Assembly: GCA_030027265.1 (NCBI GenBank)
Contig: JASENG010000025.1
Span: 1 to 40,665 of the forward strand
Source: Lysinibacillus fusiformis
Lineage (GTDB): Bacteria > Bacillota > Bacilli > Bacillales_A > Planococcaceae
Direction: 5' to 3'
Length of the DNA stretch: 40,665 bases
The position numbers were made by a program, and so were the translations under genes. The notes under the pieces are model-generated. The model was given only the letters and a program-made list of their open reading frames with translations, had not been told where the DNA came from and made no database searches. Numbering within the stretch: position 1 is the stretch's first letter; the number at the start of each line of letters is the position of its first letter. Shown piece after piece: positions 9,815 through 17,070 of this stretch.

Positions 9815-10012
9815 ATGAGTCGTTCTATTTTTAATTTCGAAAAAACAATCAATGCACCTGTAAATCCATCGATTCAAGAAGAACGCTTGAAACGCTTTAG
9901 TGAAAAATACAAAAGTACGTTTAATTCTGATTTGAAAATGAATGAGAGTCCGAATTCTTCGCCTAAACAAGTAGTTGTAAATGTATATGGAATAAAATCC
10001 AAATGGATTTAA
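9815..10012 (+). CDS. Small hypothetical protein (65 aa)
   Basis: The ATG at 9815 follows a strong AGGAGGT (9801-9807), so I prefer it to the ATG nine bases upstream, which lies inside the spacer. The product is hydrophilic, with a basic central helix (SIQEERLKRFSEKYKSTF) and a beta-like end (KQVVVNVYGIKSKWI). It has no signal peptide or TM segment. It sits 34 bases after the membrane-protein gene and ends just before a strong terminator, so the two form an operon. It could be an accessory or immunity-like partner; that is inference from position only. Confidence 0.72.
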   Translation: MSRSIFNFEKTINAPVNPSIQEERLKRFSEKYKSTFNSDLKMNESPNSSPKQVVVNVYGIKSKWI

Positions 10013-10018
10013 ACTTTT

Positions 10019-10054
10019 CCCCATCCTTATTTATTGAGGATGGGGGATTTTATT
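10019..10054 (+). terminator. Rho-independent terminator of the membrane-protein operon
   Basis: A perfect 9-base stem, CCCCATCCT (10019-10027) with AGGATGGGG (10037-10045), encloses a 9-base loop and is followed by a T-rich tail (10048-10054). It begins seven bases after the stop of the 65-residue gene. Confidence 0.88.
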
Positions 10055-10066
10055 TAAAATCGAAAA

Positions 10067-10216
10067 TTATTGAAATTCCTCACCTGAATTATCAATTTTA
10101 TTTAGTAAAGCTTTTATATCACCTATGGGCGAATTTGATGAACCACATGGAGTGTGTGTAACTAATGCTTTTTCAGAGAGCTTTACTTTCCTTGTATTTG
10201 GCATTGTTATTTTCAT
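10067..10216 (-). CDS. Possible small protein (49 aa) downstream of the ABC-3C operon
   Basis: Open minus-strand frame from the ATG at 10216 to TAA at 10067-10069, starting MKITMPNTRKVKLSEKAL and ending NSGEEFQ. Composition is protein-like with a basic N-terminus and an acidic end, but no good ribosome site precedes the ATG. A plus-strand frame over the same stretch looks less natural. It could be a small gene or a relic. Otherwise the gap 10013-10484 holds only the terminator at its left end and short repeats at 10326-10358. Confidence 0.3.
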   Translation of the reverse strand: MKITMPNTRKVKLSEKALVTHTPCGSSNSPIGDIKALLNKIDNSGEEFQ

Positions 10217-10325
10217 AATCGTTCAATTTTTCCAAAATACATCTTTACCAACTTCTTTATCAAACTTTAATAGGCAGCCGACTCATCCTCTTTTGTCCTT
10301 TATGATTACCAAAATACTAAATACC

Positions 10326-10358
10326 TATTTAGGTCGTATTTAGGCTCTTTTAGGTCCA
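10326..10358. repeat. Three tandem copies of an 11-base unit
   Basis: TATTTAGGTCG (10326-10336), TATTTAGGCTC (10337-10347) and a diverged TTTTAGGTCCA (10348-10358) follow one another. The first copy is also the right arm of a CTAAATA/TATTTAG dyad. The block lies about 130 bases beyond the end of the ABC-3C operon. No function is apparent. Confidence 0.5.
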
Positions 10359-10484
10359 GATCACTCAATTGCATAAAAGATCCCTTAAATCCTTTATATA
10401 TAGGTTTTGACGTTTTTCTAGTGAACACTTTTTAGTGTAATAAAAAATAAAAATAATAATAACTCAAAAATTACTGCAGAGATT

Positions 10485-12251
10485 TTAATATTTGAAGCCG
10501 AATAAGCTACCTTTACCTTCATTATCCTGAGATAATTCACAAACTATATCACTCGCTTCAAATTGCTCTTTTGAAACATCAGAATCAATGACACTTATTA
10601 TGTACTGGATATTCTTTTCATTTGAGTATTCTTTAATAAAATCAAGATAAGATTCTTTTCTATTTTCATGTAACGATTCTAAAGGACCATCATGGTATAA
10701 AAACTTAAAGAAACTTTTATTCGAGTAATATCCCAAAATTGCCAAATCAAAACACATACAAAGGATTTTCCGATAAGAGAATCCTTCATCCTCATGTGTT
10801 AAGACTCCTTTTTCTGAAATAATCCCTGCGTTAAATTCAACATTTGAAGCAGTATTTGTTGAAATATCAATTATTCCCTTTTTCCCCGTAATTTTCTCAA
10901 AAATTATCTTAAACAAATATCTAATATCATTTAAAATTTCATTACCTTCCTCAATACTAGATTCAATTTCTTGATTTATTTCTTCAAGCTGCTTTTTCTT
11001 GATATTTAACTCTTTAATATCCGTTCTGGTCTGTAAAATAATCTCTTTCTGTGTCTCTAAACCTTGAATACTTCTTTCCTTCTCAATCAAATTAGACCTT
11101 AAACGTTTGTATTTACTAATAACATCAGTATTATTTAAAACACTAAGTATCTCAGAACGCTTAATACCTAAAGCTTTAAGTTCCTCATCAACCTTTTTCA
11201 GTTCAGTTTTCTTTTCAACCAATAGCTTTGTTAGGTGTACCTTTCTGTCCTTAACCAGTGACTTATTAAATTCTACAAGTTCTTCATATGATTTTTCTAA
11301 CTGATCCCCAAAGTAAATTTGAACTTCATTAAAAAGTTCTTTTATGTATTCAAAATCTAAGAATTCGGTTGTATTCAATGATTTATCAATTAGGTTTATA
11401 TCTGTACTTAAATTATATGCATGATTATTTAATTCAACGGATTTATTTTCAATATCCTTAATTAAATCCTGACTAATCTGTTTTTCATTTAAGTAAAAGT
11501 TAAATGAATCAAGATCCTTTTCGAGAATATCCTTTTCTCTGCTCAAAATATTGATTTGTCCATTTATTCTATCAATATCTGAAACGTTATAAAAACTTTC
11601 CATGTTACTAATTTTTGCTTTTAATTTTTCTATTTCACTGTAATTAATATATCTTTCTAAGAGGGTATTGCTATTAAATCCAAGTAATTCAAAAATAAAT
11701 GGTTTCCAAACTTCGTCAGTTGAATTTGAGAATTTACTTAATTGGAATACATCACTATAATCATTCTGTGTTCTGATGAAATACCCGACTAGTTTTCGAT
11801 AGTCATAATTTTTAAGTATATCAAAATTCAATTCACTATTTAGAACCTCTGTAGCAGCTATCGTTTTTTCACTTTTTGAATTTAATACTAGATTTTTATA
11901 ATCCCATTCTTCACAATCTAATAGTTCCTGAGAATATTCAGATATTTTCATATCAACCCTAGTAATACTTTTAAATGATCGACGAATCGTTAAAAACCTT
12001 CCATCATTTAATTCTAACTCTAAATAAAACGTATGAAATGCAAATACTTCTCTTTTATTATAAAAATAATTTCCTTTTTTGACTTCTTTTAGAAGCATAA
12101 AATCTATCAGGTGAATAAGTGCGCTCTTTCCTAAATTATGTGGGTCATTAATATTTGTATTATTAACATAACCATATATTATATTTAAACCGTTATTAAA
12201 CTTTATATTTTTAAATCTTGGATCGTCACAGTATAGTCTTGACAACTTCAT
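10485..12251 (-). CDS. DUF2326-type ABC/SMC-like ATPase of an ABC-3C system
   Basis: A 588-residue protein with split ATPase ends around a long coiled coil. The N-terminus has GLNIIYGYVN and then Walker A-like HNLGKSALIHLIDF (about 38-51). Residues about 200-440 are heptad-rich coiled coil, SMC/RecN-like. Near the C-terminus a signature-like GFSYRKILCMCFDLAIL is followed by FFKFLYHDGPLESL, where Walker B and the D-loop region belong. This matches DUF2326 ATPases, the motor of ABC-three-component conflict systems described by comparative genomics. Its ATG overlaps the stop of the middle-component gene (ATGA), as expected for a complex made in fixed ratio. It is the last gene of a four-gene leftward operon. 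The role, sensing DNA or DNA ends and activating an effector, is inferred from the class. Confidence 0.85.
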   Translation of the reverse strand: MKLSRLYCDDPRFKNIKFNNGLNIIYGYVNNTNINDPHNLGKSALIHLIDFMLLKEVKKGNYFYNKREVFAFHTFYLELELNDGRFLTIRRSFKSITRVDMKISEYSQELLDCEEWDYKNLVLNSKSEKTIAATEVLNSELNFDILKNYDYRKLVGYFIRTQNDYSDVFQLSKFSNSTDEVWKPFIFELLGFNSNTLLERYINYSEIEKLKAKISNMESFYNVSDIDRINGQINILSREKDILEKDLDSFNFYLNEKQISQDLIKDIENKSVELNNHAYNLSTDINLIDKSLNTTEFLDFEYIKELFNEVQIYFGDQLEKSYEELVEFNKSLVKDRKVHLTKLLVEKKTELKKVDEELKALGIKRSEILSVLNNTDVISKYKRLRSNLIEKERSIQGLETQKEIILQTRTDIKELNIKKKQLEEINQEIESSIEEGNEILNDIRYLFKIIFEKITGKKGIIDISTNTASNVEFNAGIISEKGVLTHEDEGFSYRKILCMCFDLAILGYYSNKSFFKFLYHDGPLESLHENRKESYLDFIKEYSNEKNIQYIISVIDSDVSKEQFEASDIVCELSQDNEGKGSLFGFKY

Positions 12252-12487
12252 ATAATCATCTCCAACATATCGGATCCAATGTCATACTTTAATTTCCCCA
12301 ACAAAAATAAAAAATTAAGTGATGGAAGGAATAAATAAAATGCATCTTCACCTAAATGTTCCTCAACAGTTTTATATAACTCATTGTAGTTACATTTATA
12401 TTTATTTTTCTTTAATTCATTTATTATAATTGCAACAGTATGTACAATACTTTTATTTAAATCTGTAAATTTATCCGGCTTCAGCAA
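12248..12487 (-). CDS. ABC-3C middle component (small, MC6-like)
   Basis: I place the start at TTG 12485-12487, giving MLKPDKFTDLNKS and 79 residues, because AGGTGAG sits five bases upstream; a GTG at 12494-12496 lies inside that site and is less likely. The protein is a compact helical domain with conserved-looking AIIINELKKNKYKCNYNEL and YLFLPSLNFLFLLGKLKYD. These are the landmarks of the short middle components that link the ABC ATPase to the effector in ABC-3C systems. The reading frame overlaps the upstream gene and its TGA overlaps the ATPase ATG, so translation of all three is coupled. Assignment to the MC6 group is from memory of the pattern and needs a profile check. Confidence 0.78.
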   Translation of the reverse strand: MLKPDKFTDLNKSIVHTVAIIINELKKNKYKCNYNELYKTVEEHLGEDAFYLFLPSLNFLFLLGKLKYDIGSDMLEMII

Positions 12488-13028
12488 TGTTCTCACCTAT
12501 ATGACAAATATAATACATAAAATGAATAATAATACTTACCATTTCTTCGTTATCTAATATTGCTGTATCATTCGAATTAATAAATCTATCAATGATTTCA
12601 TTCAGAACCTCATAAAAAAATATCTTTTCTCTCTTTATATCTGGAATTTTGTTATTTATTGTTTTCTTAATATTATTATAAGATTTTTTTAAAGATCTAT
12701 TACGAGGATTTGATAGTATGTCTTTTATACTTTTAAAATAAATACTACTCTCGATAATATTCTTAAAATAGACGTTACTGTGTTCATCTTCCAACTTGTT
12801 CAAGAGATTCTTTTCAATTATATCAATTCTTTTTAGATCATCATCATTATCGAGAGATTGACTTAATTCAATCTCCCCATCCAATTCCCTTTCTAAAAAT
12901 TCTATTATCTTTTTTAAATTATAAGGATTGATAACTTCATTTTTAAAAGAAAAGAGATTTAAGTTTACATCCCCTGAATTGTTGTAGATAGGACTATTAG
13001 GACCTAACGTATGATTTCTTTCTATCAC
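12471..13028 (-). CDS. ABC-3C component with C-terminal-domain-type helical region
   Basis: A 185-residue protein. The N-terminus carries GPNSPIYNNSGDVNLN, a short N/S/G-rich beta-turn motif. The rest is helical (LKKIIEFLERELDGEIEL, then EDEHSNVYFKNIIESSIY and ILDNEEMVSIIIHFMYYICHIGENI), resembling the C-terminal domain shared by effector-side proteins of ABC-3C systems. It has no enzymatic domain of its own, so effector activity probably comes from a partner, most simply the TM peptide encoded just upstream, which carries the same NSPIYNN motif. The start is a GTG whose last bases overlap the TGA of that peptide gene (GTGA). Confidence is good for the gene and moderate for the class. Confidence 0.72.
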   Translation of the reverse strand: MIERNHTLGPNSPIYNNSGDVNLNLFSFKNEVINPYNLKKIIEFLERELDGEIELSQSLDNDDDLKRIDIIEKNLLNKLEDEHSNVYFKNIIESSIYFKSIKDILSNPRNRSLKKSYNNIKKTINNKIPDIKREKIFFYEVLNEIIDRFINSNDTAILDNEEMVSIIIHFMYYICHIGENIAEAG

Positions 13029-13204
13029 TTACCGTCACCAATTTTCCCAGTAGTAACACTACCCTTGTTATTATATATCGGGCTGTTATTTCCCTTAGTT
13101 TTATTTACATTTTTATTAATTGCTGATCGGATAGCAAAGCCTCCTGTGCCACCAATTAATAGAGTAATAGCATGAGATAAAACGGTCGTCCAATCAACAT
13201 TCAT
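13025..13204 (-). CDS. Single-TM peptide (59 aa), probable effector part of the ABC-3C system
   Basis: The start is the ATG at 13202-13204, six bases after AGAGGTG; an in-frame GTG at 13211-13213 is part of that ribosome site. Residues about 8-26 (VLSHAITLLIGGTGGFAI) are hydrophobic and glycine-rich, long enough for one membrane span. A basic stretch (NKNVNKTK) follows, then NNSPIYNNKGSV, nearly the motif at the start of the next protein. A small glycine-zipper-like TM helix as first gene of an ABC-3C operon suggests a membrane-disrupting effector held by the 185-residue protein; that is inference. It overlaps the next gene by four bases (GTGA). Confidence 0.75.
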   Translation of the reverse strand: MNVDWTTVLSHAITLLIGGTGGFAIRSAINKNVNKTKGNNSPIYNNKGSVTTGKIGDGK

Positions 13205-13725
13205 TATAAGCACCTCTTAAAATAGTATAGGTATTTTCTAACAAATACACTTTATTCTATTATTCCAATTTTATGCAATATTAGCAATATACTTTAGCTA
13301 TTTTCTCGATACTTTTTTATCCCTGAAGAATACCTTTTCATTCTTTCTTTAGATACCATTCTCTTTTAAAGTGATCCTCAAAATAACTATTCCAAATAGC
13401 ATCAAAAAGTCTCACTGCATTAAATAGTTATTTAGTGTAGTGAGTATTTTTCTCTAAATGTTTTCATCCCAAGAAATTTCTAAATACCCACTTCTTTAAA
13501 TATACCTTTTTACCATAACAAAAAATACTAATCTTGTGTTTAACCATCAAAAAACAGACAGAATACAAATTTTCTGTCTGTTTTAGTTCTTTAAAAGTGC
13601 TTAAATGCTAGTAATACTAAAATGCCCTTAACCACCTATTAAACTATTGAACTATCTTTATCTAATGAATTTAATTTTTCTTTTATGTTTCAATAGTACA
13701 CACCATACCAAAGACCATTAATTCG
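13205..13725. other. Intergenic region upstream of the ABC-3C operon
   Basis: This non-coding stretch lies between the unknown three-gene cluster and the ABC-3C operon, both leftward. It holds the terminator at 13551-13584. The 130 bases nearest 13204 should hold the ABC-3C promoter: TATACT on the minus strand, about 20 bases upstream of the ribosome site, is a possible -10, but no good -35 is spaced correctly. Confidence 0.45.
13551..13584 (-). terminator. Bidirectional rho-independent terminator
   Basis: A perfect 13-base inverted repeat, AAAACAGACAGAA (13551-13563) with TTCTGTCTGTTTT (13572-13584), encloses an 8-base loop. A and T ends make it usable in both directions. It lies 142 bases after the end of the three-gene cluster at 13726 and insulates that cluster from the ABC-3C operon. 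Confidence 0.85.
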
Positions 13726-13890
13726 CTAGATACCCTTTATAATTAAATCAAGGAGCCCATCAGCTCGCTTCAGAAACTCATTTATTTTTTCTTCCCTAAT
13801 CCTTCTTCGTTCTTCCATAATTGTATTCATTGATTTACTTTGATCTATACTTCTAGGCCACTGATTAATATTAACTATCTTCTTGCACAT
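13726..13890 (-). CDS. Small basic protein (54 aa), third gene of an unknown cluster
   Basis: The frame runs from the ATG at 13888-13890 to TAG at 13726-13728 and begins nine bases after the stop of the zinc-motif gene. The product starts MCKKIVNINQWPRSID and then has a charged amphipathic helix (MEERRRIREEKINEFLKR, then ADGLLDLIIKGI). The dense packing, regular composition and absence of another frame make it a likely real gene, though GTAGGG lies right before the ATG and the ribosome site is not ideal. I do not recognise the family. It is probably cotranscribed with the two genes upstream and may bind one of their products. Confidence 0.58.
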   Translation of the reverse strand: MCKKIVNINQWPRSIDQSKSMNTIMEERRRIREEKINEFLKRADGLLDLIIKGI

Positions 13891-13899
13891 CCCTACACA

Positions 13900-14157
13900 T
13901 CACTTTCTAAAAAAAGTATCACAGTTCTTAGGGATAACAAAAGCAGTGAACTCCTTACCCATTCCTTCATTCGGTTGATCTTTAATTGCTTGTATAAATG
14001 ATGGGTTAGAAAAGCCAAGAGGTACCGCAGACTTTCCCGTATATTCAGCAAGTTGCTGGTTTATATATTTCCCCTTACTTCTTCCACATCTGCAACTTTT
14101 TTCTGACAGGTCTAGATTAAATATATCATCACATTCAAGGCACATAAGAAGCTTCAT
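13900..14157 (-). CDS. Small protein with a Cys-rich, zinc-ribbon-like motif
   Basis: I place the start at the ATG 14155-14157, six bases after GAGG; a TTG 12 bases upstream overlaps the stop of the previous gene and is less likely. The 85-residue product begins MKLLMCLECDDIFNLDL and continues with SCRCGRSKGKY: two CxxC/CxC pairs about 15 residues apart, likely to bind one zinc. The remainder has no motif I know (KSAVPLGFSNPSFIQAI, KEFTAFVIPKNCDTFF). It sits between the 534-residue gene and the 54-residue gene in a tight leftward cluster. It may be a nucleic-acid or protein adaptor for the large protein; function is unknown. Confidence 0.75.
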   Translation of the reverse strand: MKLLMCLECDDIFNLDLSEKSCRCGRSKGKYINQQLAEYTGKSAVPLGFSNPSFIQAIKDQPNEGMGKEFTAFVIPKNCDTFFRK

Positions 14158-14165
14158 TTGATCCC

Positions 14166-15770
14166 TCAATCTCTATTATTATTCTTTTCCTTATCAATCA
14201 TTTCCTGAATGTATGTTATTGCTTCGGGGTCGTTCCTGTACTTTGTTATTCTTTCAGTAATGAGCTTGTTTTCAAACATACCCCTTAACAGCTTATAATC
14301 ATCAGCTTTCCTTTTTAAATTATAAAAGTCATCTAGTATTAGCTTTGCAAGTAGCGTTATAATAAACTCTTCTTCTAGAACTCCTTCAAGCCTTAGCCAA
14401 GCATCTTCTGTAAGATACATCTGAAACTTTTCAGTAAGCATCTCTCCGAGTATTAGCTTCATCGATTCAATTTCATAGCTATAAAGTCGTTCTTTAATCT
14501 CTGGGTTTTTCCTTAAAAATTTTTCAATGCTAAATGCTACTGTTTTTAAATGGAAATCCTGCTTTTCGGTCAGCAAAACAGAATGATTATCAAAATAAAG
14601 AAGAGCATCTTCATTATCCAAATAACTACCTTGGCTATCCTTCTTGTTATTTAGAGCCAACATAGGAGCAATGCTCTTATAGAATTCCAGAAGTTCTTCT
14701 TCTATCCTACTATTTTCCTGTTGTAATAGAAGTCTCGCTTTTTTCTCCCAATCCGGAAAATAAGAGGTTAACTTTTCCACAACCTCGGTTAAAGGGATAT
14801 AGGTTCTAATTTCACGTCCCGGAAACTTGATATCCATTACCATCATTCCAAATTTTCTTTCAACAATGGTTGGATGACCTTCAATTTTGCGAAAGGCTTC
14901 TAAAAAATCATGTTTTTGTGAGGGGATACTTACCCAAGTAAGAGTAATTGCCCTTAACATTTCTTCAGGGTTGTACTTCGGTCCACCTTCCTCCTTGCAA
15001 GCCATTAAAAACAAACTATCTAGTTCCTTAACTAGATTCAAATAATAGACCAAGAGCTTAACAGCTCCAATCTGTGTTGGGGAAGAGTACTTAACTAATT
15101 TTTCCTTAATCCAATTATGGAAAGTTTCTTTATCAGAGTTCTTATAAATTATCTCCATGATTTTTTCCTGATCTGCAATTGTCCATCTTTCAATCAATTC
15201 TATCTTTTCACGTTCACTTTTAGGAAAAAATCGGTTAAGCAACTGCTGTGGATCAACGCGTAACGGTAACTTTATTGGGGTTGAGAGATGAGTGTCTGCC
15301 CATTCTTTTGCTTTTACACACTGCAGATGATCTATATCTCCACTTACACTAGCAAACTTGGGAAAACGGCTCTCAATTAGCATAGAAATGGCTAATATGT
15401 AAAGATGGTAAGGATATCCTTGAGTCTTAGCATCGAAAACAAGAACTGAGCTTTCGCTATTCATTAAAATATCTGTTTCATTATTAGTAGATGGTGTAGC
15501 ATCCCTATACATTTTAATATCTGAGTAAAGGATGAATGTTTCTGCAAATTTCTTACTGCCTAAGTCTCCACATGTTTCCCAATATCGAGAAGGCTCTTCG
15601 TGTTCTTTGGATTTAACATATACAGGGATTTGAGTATCAAATAACTTTTTTTCTTTTATTTCTGCAAAATCATAAGCTTGCATTAATATCACTGTTTCTT
15701 TGTAAACTCTTTTCCAATCTTTTTGTGAAATCCTATGAGGAAGCACCGATAGGCGAATATATGTCCCCAC
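14166..15770 (-). CDS. Large hypothetical protein (534 aa), first gene of an unknown cluster
   Basis: The start is GTG at 15768-15770, about 11 bases after AGAAGGGA; the next frame there stops at once. The product is soluble. The first 200 residues are mixed alpha/beta (GTYIRLSVLPHRI, SSVLVFDAKTQGYPYHLYIL, ASVSGDIDHLQCVKAKEW) and the rest is mostly helical and charged. VLVFDAKTQG is reminiscent of a nuclease D-x-K strand, but no earlier acidic residues line up well, so I do not call it. No TM or signal segment. Its TGA falls nine bases before the ATG of the Cys-rich gene, so they are coupled. I do not recognise the family; its place among defence-type modules suggests but does not show a conflict role. 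Confidence 0.8.
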   Translation of the reverse strand: MGTYIRLSVLPHRISQKDWKRVYKETVILMQAYDFAEIKEKKLFDTQIPVYVKSKEHEEPSRYWETCGDLGSKKFAETFILYSDIKMYRDATPSTNNETDILMNSESSVLVFDAKTQGYPYHLYILAISMLIESRFPKFASVSGDIDHLQCVKAKEWADTHLSTPIKLPLRVDPQQLLNRFFPKSEREKIELIERWTIADQEKIMEIIYKNSDKETFHNWIKEKLVKYSSPTQIGAVKLLVYYLNLVKELDSLFLMACKEEGGPKYNPEEMLRAITLTWVSIPSQKHDFLEAFRKIEGHPTIVERKFGMMVMDIKFPGREIRTYIPLTEVVEKLTSYFPDWEKKARLLLQQENSRIEEELLEFYKSIAPMLALNNKKDSQGSYLDNEDALLYFDNHSVLLTEKQDFHLKTVAFSIEKFLRKNPEIKERLYSYEIESMKLILGEMLTEKFQMYLTEDAWLRLEGVLEEEFIITLLAKLILDDFYNLKRKADDYKLLRGMFENKLITERITKYRNDPEAITYIQEMIDKEKNNNRD

Positions 15771-15849
15771 TCAAAACCACATCCCTTCTTTTATAGATAC
15801 AATTGAAATTGAAATCTTCCCTCTCATTTATTGGTGTGTTTTAATATCA

Positions 15850-15892
15850 TCGAAATAAAAAGGTTATCAAGGTATTAGTAAGATAACCTCTT
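15850..15892 (-). terminator. Terminator of the three-gene operon 16946-15977
   Basis: Read on the minus strand, an 8-base perfect stem (arms 15882-15889 and 15861-15868, GATAACCT/AGGTTATC) is followed by TTTTTATTT. It lies about 85 bases beyond the stop at 15977 and before the GTG of the next gene, so it separates the two leftward units. Confidence 0.75.
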
Positions 15893-15976
15893 AGTGTATT
15901 ACCAGCATTTCCTGCATAGCTCTTAAATTAATTAGATTATAGAAAAGCTGCCAGCCTGTGTCTTTATTAATTCCTG

Positions 15977-16273
15977 CTACTCAATTCTAAAAGTTGCCCT
16001 GTTAGCTTTGTTATATACTCGATGTACATCTTTCTTGGATTGCTTTACATATGATTTAATCATTGAATAATCGTTCGTGTTGACATCTTCCACTTTCTCA
16101 AGCGTTGCTCCTACACTTCCGGCCAAATACCCAGCAGCCCCCAATATCAATCTCACTTCCTGCATCAATTCTGAAGATAATGCTTCATGTGCATTATTTT
16201 TCATGACTTTTTCTTCATCGCTTTCAACAATTGTTGCCAGATCAATTACTAATTTCCCTGAATATATTTGCAT
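15977..16273 (-). CDS. Hypothetical protein (98 aa), last of three small genes
   Basis: The frame is open from 16360, but AAGGGG sits about nine bases before the ATG at 16271-16273, giving MQIYSGKLVIDLATIVESDE and 98 residues, a more natural start. The centre is helical and mildly hydrophobic (SSELMQEVRLILGAAGYLAG) and the end is basic (KQSKKDVHRVYNKANRATF). It has no TM prediction by eye and no known motif. It is third in a leftward unit opposite the XRE gene and ends at the terminator at 15892-15850. The family is unknown. Confidence 0.65.
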   Translation of the reverse strand: MQIYSGKLVIDLATIVESDEEKVMKNNAHEALSSELMQEVRLILGAAGYLAGSVGATLEKVEDVNTNDYSMIKSYVKQSKKDVHRVYNKANRATFRIE

Positions 16274-16371
16274 ATAGCTTGTCCCCTTCATGTTGTATTT
16301 CATTTTCATTATTAAAGAAAATACTTTGCACTCGCTTTTACTGGTTGATTTAAAAGACACTTAATTTTCTA

Positions 16372-16638
16372 TTACACATTTTCTTGTAACAGTTGATTTT
16401 CCTTTTCGATTCGCATTCCTGCTTTTATCAAAGCTAAGTGCAAAATATCTCGCTGCTCACATTTCTCACTGCTGGAAAAATCAAAAATAAAATGGTCAGT
16501 CACAATTTCATACTTTGCCAGAAGAGTTATTAAATCTGTTAGAAGCTTTTCAGATATATCTGCACGGGGATCTTCATTTATTTTGGTAATTCTATGTAGC
16601 TCAACTTGAATAAATCCTAATTGCTTCGAATATTCCAC
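16372..16638 (-). CDS. Hypothetical protein (88 aa)
   Basis: The GTG at 16636-16638 follows a strong AGGAGGGG by five bases. The product is helical and acidic (EYSKQLGFIQVELHRITKIN, SEKLLTDLITLLAKYEIV, then EQRDILHLALIKAGMRIE), with one SSSEKCEQ turn. There is no known domain. It is the middle gene of the leftward unit that starts at 16946, 11 bases after the first gene. It may be a small helical-bundle partner; function is unknown. Confidence 0.72.
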   Translation of the reverse strand: MEYSKQLGFIQVELHRITKINEDPRADISEKLLTDLITLLAKYEIVTDHFIFDFSSSEKCEQRDILHLALIKAGMRIEKENQLLQENV

Positions 16639-16649
16639 AAGCTCCCCTC

Positions 16650-16946
16650 CTAAAACATTTTCTGTGGATTGACCAAGGTATTTATTGCAAATACAAGGGC
16701 ATCATTAAAAGCTGTCCTATATGCTAATTTTGTTTGGATATGTACTTGATCAAAGATGTTTCCCTTAATGTCGTCGATGAATTCAATTCTTTTTGCCTCG
16801 TCGTCAAACTTTCCAAATTGGACAAGCTTCTCATCCAAATCCCTATGTAACAGTTCTGAATACATAACATACTCTTCACTTGTAATAATCTGTTCAAGTC
16901 TTTCTTCAATTAACTTGTTTACAACTTTTTGAAATCCATCAATCAT
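16650..16946 (-). CDS. Hypothetical protein (98 aa), first gene opposite the XRE regulator
   Basis: The ATG at 16946 follows GAGGTGA. The protein is all-helical and acidic (FQKVVNKLIEERLEQIIT, HRDLDEKLVQFGKFDDEA, RTAFNDALVFAINTLVNP), with no membrane segment or known motif. The frame runs from the intergenic region shared with the XRE gene, so transcription is probably controlled by that regulator through the palindromes at 16982-17010. Small helical proteins under a divergent XRE regulator are common in prophages and integrative elements. No function assigned. Confidence 0.72.
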   Translation of the reverse strand: MIDGFQKVVNKLIEERLEQIITSEEYVMYSELLHRDLDEKLVQFGKFDDEAKRIEFIDDIKGNIFDQVHIQTKLAYRTAFNDALVFAINTLVNPQKMF

Positions 16947-16981
16947 TAAATATCACCTCTAGTTATTCCTCATATGAATAA

Positions 16982-17010
16982 ATTCTTAATTAGAATATAT
17001 CATGATATAT
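16982..17010. promoter_or_regulatory. Palindromic candidate operator between the XRE gene and the small operon
   Basis: A perfect 16-base palindrome, ATATATCATGATATAT (16995-17010), overlaps a second dyad with arms ATTCT (16982-16986) and AGAAT (16992-16996). It lies 36-49 bases upstream of the leftward ATG at 16946 and 60 bases upstream of the rightward ATG at 17071, where an autoregulated XRE protein would bind. AT-rich palindromes arise by chance, so moderate confidence. Confidence 0.5.
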
Positions 17011-17070
17011 ATTGATTGTAAAATGCAATAACGATACGATTACTAATAATGATATTTAGAGGGTTGAAAT

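Noticed and set aside
9788..10024. Minus-strand frame of 78 codons over the 65-residue gene
   Set aside because: The plus-strand gene has a strong AGGAGGT and a terminator directly after; the minus frame has neither.
10125..10343. Plus-strand frame of 72 codons downstream of the terminator
   Set aside because: No ribosome site, low-quality composition and a more natural minus-strand frame in part of the same stretch.
14166..15770. Nuclease call on the VLVFDAKTQG strand of the 534-residue protein
   Set aside because: Only one D-x-K element was visible; earlier acidic residues could not be aligned to a PD-(D/E)xK core with confidence.
16273..16360. N-terminal extension of the 98-residue protein
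   Set aside because: It begins without a ribosome site and is basic and methionine-rich; AAGGGG before the ATG at 16273 favours the shorter form.
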